Below, piece after piece: positions 44,311 through 55,031 of a DNA stretch of 64,000 nt (the first letter of the stretch is position 1; each line of letters starts with the position of its first letter). The stretch is from Saprolegnia diclina VS20 (taxonomy: Eukaryota; Oomycota; Saprolegniomycetes; Saprolegniales; Saprolegniaceae). The DNA lies in contig NW_008246084.1 in assembly GCF_000281045.1 (NCBI RefSeq), positions 93,619-157,618 on the forward strand, written 5' to 3'. The notes under the pieces were generated by a model. That model saw nothing but the letters and a program-made list of their open reading frames with translations. It had not been told where the DNA came from and did not search any database. The translations under genes were made by a program, and so were the position numbers.

Positions 44311-45132
44311 CGTGCCCCACAAGTTACGGATAACGAGCGGTTCGGCGCATTTTGCATACTCTATTCACACGCAACTTTCGAGCCGCACCACGTGGCTCGC
44401 CGTCGGCGTCGACAGCCTTGCGCCATTGAGCCCCCTACACGGAATCCATGTATGCTACGGCTTTGGAGAATCGTGTACGTAGAGGTCTACATGCAGTATT
44501 GTCAATACTCAAATCGCGTGATGCGAAAAAGGTTGGGTGCTGTAATCCATCCATCTCTGCGGCTGAGCTGCCATCGCCAGTTGCCACTTCTTCCGGTGGC
44601 ATGCGACGGACAAGCGGCTGCAGGAACACGCGCGCTTGATGGGTCGATCGTCGTCCAGGTAATACGGTACGAGTAGATGGTGTCGATATGTATATGAATG
44701 GTCATGGCGTGATGATGATGGTATCGGCGGTGCCACTCGGCGATGGCGTCGGCGCGCAGGCGTGGGCGACGGACGTGGTGCACGCGGCAGACCGGGGCCT
44801 TGATGAGGTCCCGACTACCCTCCCACCCTCTTCCACTGCGGTCGCGTCATGCGACTGCCCTAACGTGTTTTTTCACGTGCTTTCTCACGTGACTCAAAAG
44901 AAAGTACGGGTCCGCGTGTCGCCACCAACGTCGCTGTCTGTGCGCTTGCGTCGTCCACTTCGAGACTTGGCCGCCGCGTCGAATGCGCATGGGAATCTTT
45001 GCCGAGCCCGAGTTGCTCCCGCCTAGATGAAAGGTCCGCCTTGCCCCATGCGTCATCGACCGATCTGAGCGTCGTCGGAGCCCTTCTTAGAGTCGTAAGG
45101 TGCAACGAATAAATTAGCTTGTCATGTCGAAT
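44311..45132. other. Intergenic region
   Basis: About 820 bp upstream of the ArfGAP gene and downstream of the second FYVE gene. Overlapping short frames on both strands. A pair of cacgtg motifs lies near 44874-44891 (ttttcacgtgctttctcacgtga), a palindromic E-box-like site. No gene is supported. Confidence 0.5.
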
Positions 45133-45939
45133 CTAGCCCAATATCCGATCGACTTGCTTGGTGCTGGATGCATACTCGATACGAGCCATGCAGCCGAACG
45201 CAAGCGCCAGCATCGCAAAGAGAAGGAGCGTCACATCGAGCGGCGCCTCAAAGACGATGACGCCGCAGAGCACGAGGCCGTACAAGAAGAGCACCTTGGA
45301 CTGCCACGACAAGCCCGAGGCCTCGGACGATGGGCGCGTCGGTAGCGCGCGGCTGGACGCCGCCCGCGGCATCGAGCGCATGGACGCGAGCCGGGGCATT
45401 GTTGGCGCCTCCGCCGCGTGCACCGAGAGGGTCCGCGCCGAGGCCGTCGCGTGGCGGAGTGTCGACTCGGACGAGGCGCGTGTGACTTCGTGCGTCGTCA
45501 TGGCGCGCGGCCGCGGCGCGACGATTGGGCGGCTCACAACTGGCGCGGCCTCGGCCTCGGTCACCGCTTGTTGGTGCTGGCGGCGGCGGTTGAATTGCAT
45601 CAGGTTGTGCTGGACGCACTTGTCGCACGTGCGGATCGACTTGAGCGACGACGTCTTGATGCGCTTGACCGAGCACCGGCCGCACACGAGGTCGCCACAG
45701 ACCCGGCAGTTGTGCTTCCCAAAGAGCATGAGCTTCTTGTCGCAGCATGCGCAGCGCACGTCCTTCCCCTTGGGTGCCCACTCGCTTTTCGCGCAGAGGC
45801 GCACCGAGTCCATGCCGAGGGCCTGCGGCGAGACGCGCGAGAAGGGCAGCTGCCACGTCGCCGGCGCGACCGGGCCCGGGTCGCTGCCCCGACGATCGTG
45901 TCGGGCCTTGTACGACTCGAACTGGAGTGGTGGGATCAT
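45133..45939 (-). CDS. FYVE-like zinc-finger protein with C-terminal membrane segment
   Basis: A single exon of 268 aa from the ATG at 45939 (MIPPLQFESYKARHD). The frame is open upstream without an ATG. The finger has CACC, then FGKHNCRVCGDLVCGRC and CDKC; the basic patch is GKHNCR instead of RKHHCR, so lipid binding may be altered. A Ser/Ala/Arg-rich linker precedes a C-terminal hydrophobic stretch of about 40 residues (VLFLYGLVLCGVIVF ... LLLFAMLALAFGCMA), likely two membrane spans. The layout resembles the FYVE gene at 38153-38734. Endomembrane location is inferred. Confidence 0.82.
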   Translation of the reverse strand: MIPPLQFESYKARHDRRGSDPGPVAPATWQLPFSRVSPQALGMDSVRLCAKSEWAPKGKDVRCACCDKKLMLFGKHNCRVCGDLVCGRCSVKRIKTSSLKSIRTCDKCVQHNLMQFNRRRQHQQAVTEAEAAPVVSRPIVAPRPRAMTTHEVTRASSESTLRHATASARTLSVHAAEAPTMPRLASMRSMPRAASSRALPTRPSSEASGLSWQSKVLFLYGLVLCGVIVFEAPLDVTLLLFAMLALAFGCMARIEYASSTKQVDRILG

Positions 45940-46599
45940 CGCAAGTTGCAAAATGCCATCGAAAGTCACTTGGTGTTTGTATGGACATGGGATTCTTGAA
46001 GCCGTTTCCAGCGTCAACAACCGGCGCCGGCGAAAAAACAAGCACGCGACACGTACAAGGGGTGCTGCGAGCACCCCTTTTTCGGAAAGGCCACTTGGCC
46101 CGAACGTCCAGACGCACAAGAGGCAGCGCCGACGACGCTGCTAATGGCACCACGGCACGCTCGCGCCTCGTCCATACATAATGGACTCTCTACTTGACCA
46201 AGCCGTCGCCCAAGGACATGAACATGGGGACTACAACCCGACCAACGGTGACGTCGTCGCCAGTAGACTGAAAAAGGCTTCCCCGCGCGTTCTCAGCTGC
46301 CCACCCGTTCCTTATTTGACGTTGCTGCCTTCGTCGCCCACAACCCCCGTGGGACGCTTCGCCTTTGGGGTTCTGAGCAACCACTACTCTTAGGAGATGT
46401 AGAAAGGGATGATGATTTTGCGAAGATCGACGCGCGCCATTCCCATCGAACGTCGACCACCCGACGCAGAGCGGACAAGGTGCGTCGCATGGACGCCAAG
46501 GTGATAAAGATACGAAGAGGTAAATGCGTGGCGCCACTCGTTCGGCCATGCGCCATAGATCAGCGCTGTCGCGATGCAACGACACGACGTTGATGACCA
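45940..46599. other. Intergenic region
   Basis: 660 bp between the start of the FYVE gene and the stop of IML1. The frame of the FYVE gene remains open for part of it, but no ATG is present. No other gene is supported. Confidence 0.5.
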
Positions 46600-49500
46600 T
46601 TACACGGCGCAGGTGGCGGTGATGTTGGCGACATGTGGCACCGAGGTGCGCTGAAGGTCGGCGACAAAGGCTCGTACGGTCTCGAAGAGCGCCTTCATCT
46701 CGGGCGAGTGGAGGCGCCGGCTCGAGATCCAGACGACGCTGCTGTCGGTCACGCGCACAAAGCACGAGAGCTCTCGGTGAATGTACTGGCGGTAACTCCG
46801 ATCGCCCGCCGGCTTGGTGACGTTGTACTGCGCCTGGAGTAGCTCCTTGGAGGCCGTGTACGTACCGTCGACGCAAAAGCCGAGGGTCGCGACGAGCTCC
46901 TTCTCGAGCAGCGGTAGTACGCTGGGCATTCGAATGGGAAAGTGCACAGGGCAGATGAGCGGGTGGATATCGAGCGTACTCGCGCCGTAGTTCTCGGGCA
47001 CCTGTACAAGAGCGTCATGAGCTCCCAAATACAAGCGTGGTTGCATCGTACGGGGATGATGTCGAGGCTAAACTGCTTGGCACGGCGCGTGAGGCCCGTG
47101 ATAAAGTCGTCAACGAGCGAGCTCCGACACACGAGCCATTGGACTTCCATGTGAAAGCACTGCGTCGAGAGCAGCTCCATGTCGTAGCGAATGTTGACCC
47201 ACTGCTGGCTACGTAGTACGTGGTGAGATAGATGCGGACTCGGAGAGTCTACCTCTGGGGCGCGTCTGGGGCGACGAGAGCGATCTTGGCCACGTTCTGC
47301 ATGACCTTGCGGATCCCACCCGGGCTCTTGGCCTCGTTGACTTTGCACTTGTCGTTGACTTTGCACTTGTCATCGTCGTTGCTGCCCTTGACGTCCTTGC
47401 TCTTGTCGTCACCGCCAACGGCATCACCGCTTGCGTTCTTGGCGTCCGGGCTTCTGCCACTCGCAGCGTTGGTTGTGTTGCCATCGCTGGTCGCCGTTGC
47501 CGCCAGCAGCGGAGCCTGCGCCTCTCCCTCCTCCGCTGCTAGCTGCGCCTTGGTCAGTAGGTGCGTCACATCGAGGAGCGCCGCGTCGTTCTCGCCCTTG
47601 TCGTCCTTCCCGCGCGCCTTGAGCCGAATGTAGTCGAGGAACCGATTAAACTTGTCGCTGTAGTCGTGCAAGAACGCTTCTTGGTCGTCTTCCGTTAGAT
47701 GCGCGAGGAGAGGGGGTAGCACGCAGTAGTGGCCGCGTTTGTACTTGACCTGCTCCGACATGTTGTCGTAATAGCCGCAAATGAGATGGTCAAGGTAGTT
47801 CCAGCTGTACTCTTGGGCCGGGTACTTGCGAAACTCTTGCTTGGACGGCAGGAACGTCTGCGTGAGCGGCGACCACATGGCGTAGAGGTAGTCCATCTTG
47901 CTGCCTACAGGATCACACTCAGCATCCTTGTCCATCAATAAGTTCTAGGGTGCACCTCGCCGCGTGCCATCGTCGTTGCTGGGTTCTATATTTTAAAAAT
48001 AGAATTTCGAAGCCAGAGACAAGCCATTTTACCTCGTGCACGCAGCTGGTAGCGCTTGACGTCGATCTGCTGGCTCTCGCCGTTGTACGTGATCTCATGG
48101 ATGCGGTGGCCCATGCTGAGCTTGTACACGGTCGTGTTGTCGTGCGTGAGCTTCTCTTCGACGAGCTGGAAGTCTTGCGAGAAGCGCTGGGCGACCATCT
48201 CCCACACGACCTCCTTGTACCGATTGGCCATGGCGCCTTCGCTACCGCCGACCGGGCTCGGCGTCACGGCGTACGGCACCTGCGAGTAGTGGTCGCCGAG
48301 CTCTTTTGGCTTGGGCATGAAGTCGCTCGTCAACGGCAGCAATGCCGGCACGCAGAGACTCTTCCAGTCCAACGTGAAGCTCTGCTGCTGCACGTCGTAG
48401 CGGTACACTTGGCTCCACCGCCGGCGGTTGCTGTTGAGCGACAAGGTCGACACCTGCGGCTTGTCCTTGGACGTCGCCGACGACGACGACATGGTCGACG
48501 TCATGAACTGCGGGCTCGTCAACTTGCGGGCCACGAGGCCACGGGGCGGTGACTGCGGACTTCCGCCCGGCTGCGGGCTTGCGTATCTCGCCGGCAGCTG
48601 AAAGTGCATGGGCGACCGCAGCGCCGGCACCATCGTCGCCTTGAGCTCGGGCGAGAGACCGTAGTTGCTCGGTAGCGATCCCACGAGCGTCGGTCTCGAC
48701 CGAGGCAGGCGCTTTGGGTTGGCCAAGAAGATGCCACCGTGCAGCGGCGGTGTCGCGCACAGCAGCACGGGGGACTTGTCGACGCTCGAGACGGACGACG
48801 TCGGGTGCAGAGCAAAGACGTCGTCGTCGTAGTCGTCGAGGGCTACCATTGCATGCGGCCGCGTCTTGACGAGTGCATTGGAGCCCGTCGTCGGGACGGG
48901 CGATGGCGGCACGTGGGCGTCGGGCACGGGCGTGAGCTCATCCGCGACCGCGTCGTAGCTAAAGTGTCGAAGTAGAAACGCGAGAGGCTTTGGGCAGCCC
49001 GTCGACGGCAGCGCAAAGAGGCGGCAGTGCGGCAGAGGCTCAAACCCTGATGCGAGCTGCTCTTCGTAGCGGCTAAAGCAGATGCTGATCCACGCGGGCA
49101 CAACCCCGGGAAAGACGGGCTTGGGCATCGAGGAGGACGGGTGCTTGAAGAGGAAGCGGGGCACGGGCTCCATGGGCGGCGTCGACAGCGAGATGACGTC
49201 AAAGCCAATGCCGTTGTCCATCATGCGCTGCTCCGTCATCTCAGCGAGGTCTTGGTTGACGCGGAAGATGCCGTTGCCGGCCGTGAAGAGCGCAATGTTC
49301 TGGCCGCTGCGGTTGAGGTCCCGGTCCATGTAGTGCTTTTCATAAATATTGAGAATCAAATTGAGCGCTTCGAGGACGTTGCCGTCTCGGGCACTCGCGG
49401 GGCGACCGGTGCCCGCGCGGAGCGTGTCGCCATCGAGCCGCCATTGGCAAATGTGCGGAAGGACGTTGAGCTCGCGCTTCATGTCGGTGAGCAGCACGGA

Positions 49501-50478
49501 CGCATCGGTCGCACCGTTCTTGCCGTACGAAATGACCTTGTACGAGTCGTGGAACCACACGCCGTCGTCCTCGACGGCAGGAACATGGGGCGGCGGCGGC
49601 GCGTCATAGAACGTCCGCGCAAAGAAGATGATGGTGAGGCTATGCGACACGTGCATCGACTGCCACTTTGTAAAGAGCACGCTCGCGATGCGCAAAAGCT
49701 CTTCGGCGTACAAGTCGCCGTCGTTGGCCTACGCACAATATATGCATGAAAATGGAGGCGGCCGGAAGGATCGAACCATGTCCCACATTTCCGGGCTCAC
49801 TTGGACAAGCCAAAAGACCCGCGACGACTTGGACCGGTACACAAAGCACGTTTTCGCGGTGAGGACGCCGCTGGTGACATTCTCATTCTCAAAGACCATC
49901 TCGGTGATCTGGAGTCGCGCGCCATGCATGCGCACCATCTTGCCGACGTACACGGCCTTGCCGACCATCGCTTGCTTGAGGTACCAGAGGTCGCGCCGCG
50001 AGAGGAACTGGTCCTTCATCGAGACCTCGACAAAGTCGACTTCGACGCGCGTCTTTTCGATGAAGCGCACGACCACATCTTGGAGCGCAGGCAGGCTGAA
50101 GAGGCTTGCCGTGTCCTTGAGGACGCTCAGGGACATTTTGCCCTTGACTGGCTTCCTCGCCTTGAGCTCGTCCGCCGACGGTACGTCCATGAGCAAGTGG
50201 CGGCGCGGTTCGTCGTGGTTGTTGAGCGGGTAGATCTCCATGACGTAGTTGTCGTCGTCCGGAAACGTGAGCTCGGCCTTGAGCGCATCGAGGTTCAAGA
50301 CGAGCTCCTCGCCGCCGTGGAACTCGAGGCCGTGCACGTGCAGCTTGAACGTCGCTTGGTCCTTGATGACCTTCTTGGCGGCCTTGGCCTCGGTCAGCGG
50401 CGGCGTCGCCACCGTCGGCGTCGCCACCTTTGTGCTCCGGCGTCGGCGCATGGTTTGGGCAATTGGCAGTCTCAGCAT
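46600..50478 (-). CDS. IML1/DEPDC5-type GATOR1 subunit (negative regulator of TORC1)
   Basis: Minus-strand exons 50478-49777, 49728-48033, 47985-47956 (a 30-nt microexon), 47904-47253, 47208-47052 and 47001-46600; introns 44-51 nt; 1212 aa. Recognisable parts in order: the N-terminal domain (KLHVHGLEF; VEVDFVEVSMKDQFLSRRDLWYLK), VQVSPEMWDMANDGDLY, the SABA-like segment (DRDLNRSGQNIALFTAGNGIF; GIGFDVISLS), QEYSWNYLDHLICGYYDN, and the C-terminal domain (TQCFHMEVQWLV; PENYGASTLDIHPLICPVHFP). IML1/DEPDC5 with Npr2 and Npr3 acts as GAP for Rag GTPases at lysosome or vacuole. I do not see a DEP domain where it should lie; a Gly/Asp/Lys low-complexity stretch occupies that place. Confidence 0.88.
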
Positions 50479-51137
50479 AACTCTGCTGCGCGTTGATACT
50501 CGTCAGCGATTGGCAGAAAAGGTTGCAATTTTTTCATTGGTCCTTGGGCGCGTGTCGCAGGAGCTTGGCACAGCCAGCTCGAGCCTCGACCGCCTGGCGC
50601 ACGCTGACGCAGCTGCTGCTGCTTCGATACTAGCGCCGATGTCGCTGACGCCTTCTCTCGGGTGCGACGAGGAGCTACCTCGCTGGGCTACAGTTGCGCT
50701 ATGGACTACCAGCAGCAACGACGACAGCAGGCGCCGTTGATACACGTAGCCAGCCAGTTCTGCTGCTTCGTATTTCTAGCACGGTCGAGACCCGTCACAT
50801 GCGTCCCAGTTGCTGCAGCTGTTGCTGCTCACAAGTGCCAAGTGCTGCTGCTGCCAATGTGCTGTGCCGCTGATGAGCGCTGCAAGCCATCTTGCGCTAC
50901 TGCTGCTTGATGGGCTACCAACGACGTCGATGATACTTTAAACAGTGTTTGGCCACGCGAGTACGTAGCCGCGAGAACACTGGATGCAACAGCACGTCGA
51001 AGCGCCTCGTGGCTTGGGCAACTTGATACGGGGCAGCGAGGTGGCGCGGGATTGTCCGGATAATGTCCATCCGGAAACGGCAGCCAATGGCATCGCCGCA
51101 TGGCACAGCGGCCAGAACCGAGCGAAAGATCAGCGCG
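50479..51137. promoter_or_regulatory. Divergent promoter region between IML1 and PNKP
   Basis: About 660 bp. ATTGG at 50536-50540 (ttcattggtcc) lies 60 bp upstream of the IML1 ATG. A CCAAT at about 51090 (cagccaatgg) lies 45 bp upstream of the chosen PNKP ATG. Many gctgctgct runs occur between 50600 and 50900. No gene is supported. Confidence 0.5.
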
Positions 51138-52982
51138 ATGGACAAGTTCATTACGCGGTCGCCCAAGGCCTTCTTCGCCAAGAAGACGGTAGCGCTCGAC
51201 CCAAAGGCGCTCTCGAAGAAGCAGCTCGGGATCTTTGCCGCCAAGATCGCCGAGGCGGGCGGCGTGGTCGTGGAGATGGCACAGGCGGCGTCAGCCGACC
51301 TTGTCGTCGGTGCCGAGGGCCATCCTGCGTCCGTCACATGGCTCCAAGACTGCCTGGCGCAAAAGAAACTGCTTTCGCTCCCTCGCAAGCGGCCATCTGA
51401 CGATGTAGCCGACGTCGAGCCCATGGCCAAGAAGGCCAAAGCAGCAACGACCACGGCGTGCACGTGGGCCAAGGCCGGATCGATTCTCTGGTGCGCCAAC
51501 GTAGCCACGCCATCAACGACGACAAAGCGCCGCGTCAAGATTGCAGCCTTTGATATGGACAGCACGCTTATTACGACCAAGAGCGGCAAGACGTTTGCCG
51601 TCAACGACGACGACTGGAAGGTCTGGCACGAGTCGGTGCCCACGAAGCTCAAGTCGCTCGTCGAAGACGACGGGTTCCAGCTCGTCGTCTTCTCCAACCA
51701 AAGCGGCCTCTCCAAGGGCAAGGTTACTGAGAAAGGGCTCAAGGTCCGTGTACCGATCACATCTCGACCTCTCATTCGTGCGTGGCTAGGGCAAGATCGA
51801 AGCGATTGCAGATATGCTGGCGCTACCGCTGTGGTTCTTCCTCCTGCCCGAGAATGACATTAACCGCAAGCCGCGCACGGGGGCGTGGGACGTTATGGTA
51901 CGACCACATGGTGAATTCGCGCACGTTCACGTCGTTTAGGTGTCAGAATTCAACCTCGACGTCGACATGACCAACAGTTTCTACTGTGGCGACGCTGCCG
52001 GGCGGCCCAAAGGTACAATCCTAACGTTTATTCCTTTCCCAATTATCAGTTCTTAGCGACGGGCAAAGCAAAAAAGGACTTTTCGGCCGGCGATTACAAA
52101 TTTGCCCTCAACCTTGGCGTGCCCTTTTGGACACCCGAGCAGCTGTTCCTCAACTCCAAGCTGAGCCTCCACTGCGACCCGAAGCTTCGCGACCTCGGGT
52201 TCGATCCCCGCTCGCTCTTCCAAGGTAGAGACGTATCGCGGTACATTTCTGATACATTTGTAGACGTCCAAGCCGTCGATGCGACGTGCCGGCCCTCAGA
52301 CGCGACCGAAATGATCGTGCTTGTCGGTAGCCCGGCCGCGGGCAAGAGCACGTTCTGCCGCACCTACTTTGGCGGTGCACCTCGCTCCGAGTTGCTCGGC
52401 TTCTCATCGAAACGTTAGAGTACATGCGCATCAACCAAGACACGCTCAAGACGCCCGCCAAGTGCAAGCAGGCCGCGCTCGAGAGCCTTCGTGACGGCAA
52501 GAGCGTCGTGATCGACAACACCAACCGCGACGTCAAGGTAGTCGGCGTTCCTTTTTGGCTACCTCCCATCGTACTACTACGGTAGAGTCGAAAGAGCTGG
52601 ATCGAGATGGCCACGGCGGAGGTACCAGGCGGACAGTTGCATACGCTGTGTGCGATGGAGGAGACTAGGGGGTCTCGGTGCGCTGTTTTTACCTCGACCT
52701 ACCCAAGCCGCTCGTCTTCCACCTCAACGCCTTTCGGGCGCTCATGAAGCAGCTGCACCCAGACGCGGCCGAGCACAAGTCGGACGTGCCCGATATGGTG
52801 ATTCACGGCTTCTTCAAGAACCTTGTCCCGCCCTCGGTACGTGGCAACTATCAAGGTTTCAAGATTGCAAGGTGTCCATTCATGTCGGTTAGGTCGACGA
52901 AGGCTTTGCGTCCGTCGTGCACGTGCCGTTTTGCGCCGTGCCGTCGCCCGAGGACAAGCTATTGACGTCGTTCCTACTCTAG
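51138..52982 (+). CDS. Polynucleotide kinase 3'-phosphatase with N-terminal BRCT-like domain
   Basis: Nine exons: 51138-51743, 51790-51897, 51940-52012, 52057-52224, 52264-52374, 52419-52537, 52586-52621, 52669-52836 and 52893-52982. Introns are 39-56 nt; 492 aa. Phosphatase motifs: DMDSTLI (residues 139-145, the DxDxT nucleophile), FSNQSG and GDAAGRP. Kinase motifs: Walker A GSPAAGKST near 340, then INQDTL and VVIDNTNRDVKSRKSWIE. The enzyme restores 5'-phosphate and 3'-OH ends in single- and double-strand break repair. In place of the animal FHA domain the N-terminus looks like a BRCT domain (GIFAAKIAEAGG ... VTWLQDCLAQKKLL). An upstream in-frame ATG at 51063 would add 25 residues. Its TAG overlaps the stop of the next gene. 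Confidence 0.9.
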
Positions 52983-54206
52983 TGCGACGGACGACACACC
53001 TCTCGCAAGAGAGCGGCTTCGGCGGCCATGGTATCGAGCGTACGGGGCACGCGGTCTTCGTCAAGGTCCATGGTGCGCCGCTGGTCGTTCTTCTCGAGCT
53101 ACACGAGCCATTTATGAATCAAGGACTGCGATGCGTCNNNNNNNNNNNNNNNNNNNNNNNNNNNNNNNNNNNNNNNNNNNNNNNNNNNNNNNNNNNNNNN
53201 NNNNNNNNNNNNNNNNNNNNNNNNNNNNNNNNNNNNNNNNNNNNNNNNNNNNNNNNNNNNNNNNNNNNNNNNNNNNNNNNNNNNNNNNNNNNNNNNNNNN
53301 NNNNNNNNNNNNNNNNNNNNNNNNNNNNNNNNNNNNNNNNNNNNNNNNNNNNNNNNNNNNNNNNNNNNNNNNNNNNNNNNNNNNNNNNNNNNNNNNNNNN
53401 NNNNNNNNNNNNTCGGCGACTTCATCGGCGTCGAGATGGGTGAAGCGAGCAATGCGGCGCGTTGGGATGACGAGGATGTGGCCTACGGCAACGCTATTGC
53501 CGTGTGAATGATGACGCTTGTAGTAGTACCTGGCACGATCGGCTTGAGGTTCACGAGGGCGACCGAGTGCGCCGACTCGTAAAAGACCTCGGAGAACCGA
53601 ATCGGGTACGGGCCAAAGGCGCGGTAGAGTGGGTCGAGGCAATGCTGGAAGCCAAGCAGATCTGTACGCTTGTCAAAGACAGGCCAAGAAGGCATGGGCG
53701 TGCACCTTGCACGAGCGTATCCGGCGTCGGGAAGGGCACCGCTGTGCTGGTATCGAGGCCGACCATTGCAATATGCTCGCCAGCGTTTGGGTGCACGATC
53801 AGCGTGCGGCTCGCCGGCACGGCGAGCGTCGAGGCGGCCGCGTCAAGGAACGCCGCTTGACTCTAGCCACCTGGTAGAATCTGCCTGTGCAATGGACAAC
53901 ACCATACGCACCATGCGCTCGGTCGTAGCAAAGTCGCAGGCGCCATCCAGCGTCGCGGCCGGCGGAAGATGCACCCCGAGCTTGTAGCCCGACCTACAGC
54001 AGTAGCGTGGGCCATGAGCGACATGGCAACGCAGGTCGTCGTCTACTTGCGGAGGGCGGGAAGGATCGCATGCCACGTGGCCGCCTAGAGCGTCAGCGTG
54101 AGGCGCAATCTTGCGACCGATATCGGCGACGTACGTGGTACCCGGTCGAGAGGTCGAGGAGCACAGAGCGGACGTTGCGCTCGAGCGCAAGCTGCGCCAA
54201 ACGCAT
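52979..54206 (-). CDS. FHIT-like HIT-family hydrolase with N-terminal extension (interrupted by an N gap)
   Basis: Minus-strand exons, 3' to 5': 52979-53098, then sequence lost in the N gap and 53413-53482, 53530-53661, 53706-53862, 53912-53993, 54047-54084 and 54135-54206; introns 44-53 nt. The HIT part is sure: SVALVNLKPIVPGHILVIPTRRIARF joined across an intron, and C-terminal LEKND...MAAEAALLRE as in FHIT. The catalytic HxHxH block would lie in the gap. The upstream exons (GYKLGVHLPP; RTLIVHPNAGEHIAMVGLD) splice in frame into the HIT exons, but I do not recognise that domain. FHIT proteins cleave diadenosine polyphosphates. The true 5' end is not resolved. Fusion to a separate neighbouring gene by a missed gene boundary is the main alternative. 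Confidence 0.65.
53138..53412. other. Assembly gap, 275 N
   Basis: A run of N replaces the part of the HIT gene that should encode the catalytic HxHxH motif. The flanks do not show whether its size is real. Confidence 0.99.
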
Positions 54207-55031
54207 GGGGCCCAACACAAATTTCAACAAAATTGGGCCCCCCCAATGCGATTCGCGACACGGGTCCCCCCAAAACAGCTGGAATCGGCAAACACACGTG
54301 GCGCGATCTGGGGTCATCCCGCCCACGACCAAGATTTGCGGTCTGGACCTCACGTCCACCACGTTCGGCCTGACGCCAACGGACAAGCCTAGCGTCATCC
54401 AACAGCGCGCCGCACAGACACTCGACGGTCCATCCTATCCCCCAGCTGCCATCGTTGCAAGCCGGATGCGCCTTTCGATACCTTTGATGGACCGCATCCT
54501 CCGCGCTGCTGGTGCGTCATGGCAGCTGCAGAGATCGGTGCACAAGAAACCTTGCCAGGTCTTCGTTTCTACTGCTGAATGTCCTCGGCGCGTCGACCGG
54601 CGTCATCCATGCGCAGTATCGCAGGCGCTGAATCGCTCCATCCTCGCACCCGCTTTCCAGCCCGTCTATCGCGACTGCGTCTCCATGGCCCGACGGCCTC
54701 ACAAGCCGGAGCCCATGCGCAGTGAGTCGTAGTAGCACTGCGGCCGGCGCAGTCGCCGTGGCGGCCATATCACATTCGCCGAGAAAGGCAAAGTCCTCAT
54801 CTCCGCCCTCAAACCAGGCCGCGCCAAAATGGACCAATCGTAACTCACAATGTTGCTTCGACGAAGTTTTGTCGAAGATCTGATCCACTTCGAATGGTTT
54901 TATAGTTTCCTGTTTATCGTGGTGTTTGTATGCAATTTAATCAATATATTCAATGCGCTGGGTGTGACACGCGCTCTAAGATTGCACCGCATTACGCACG
55001 GCGCCATTCGCGCTTGGGACCAGCCACGAGC
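54207..55031. other. Region upstream of the FHIT-like gene
   Basis: About 820 bp. A minus-strand frame with an ATG at 54398 continues into the first assigned exon, and another frame of about 120 codons ends at 54517. Either could be 5' exons of the FHIT-like gene. The homopolymer-rich stretch at 54230-54275 (runs of c and a) may hide sequencing errors. No family signature. Confidence 0.45.
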
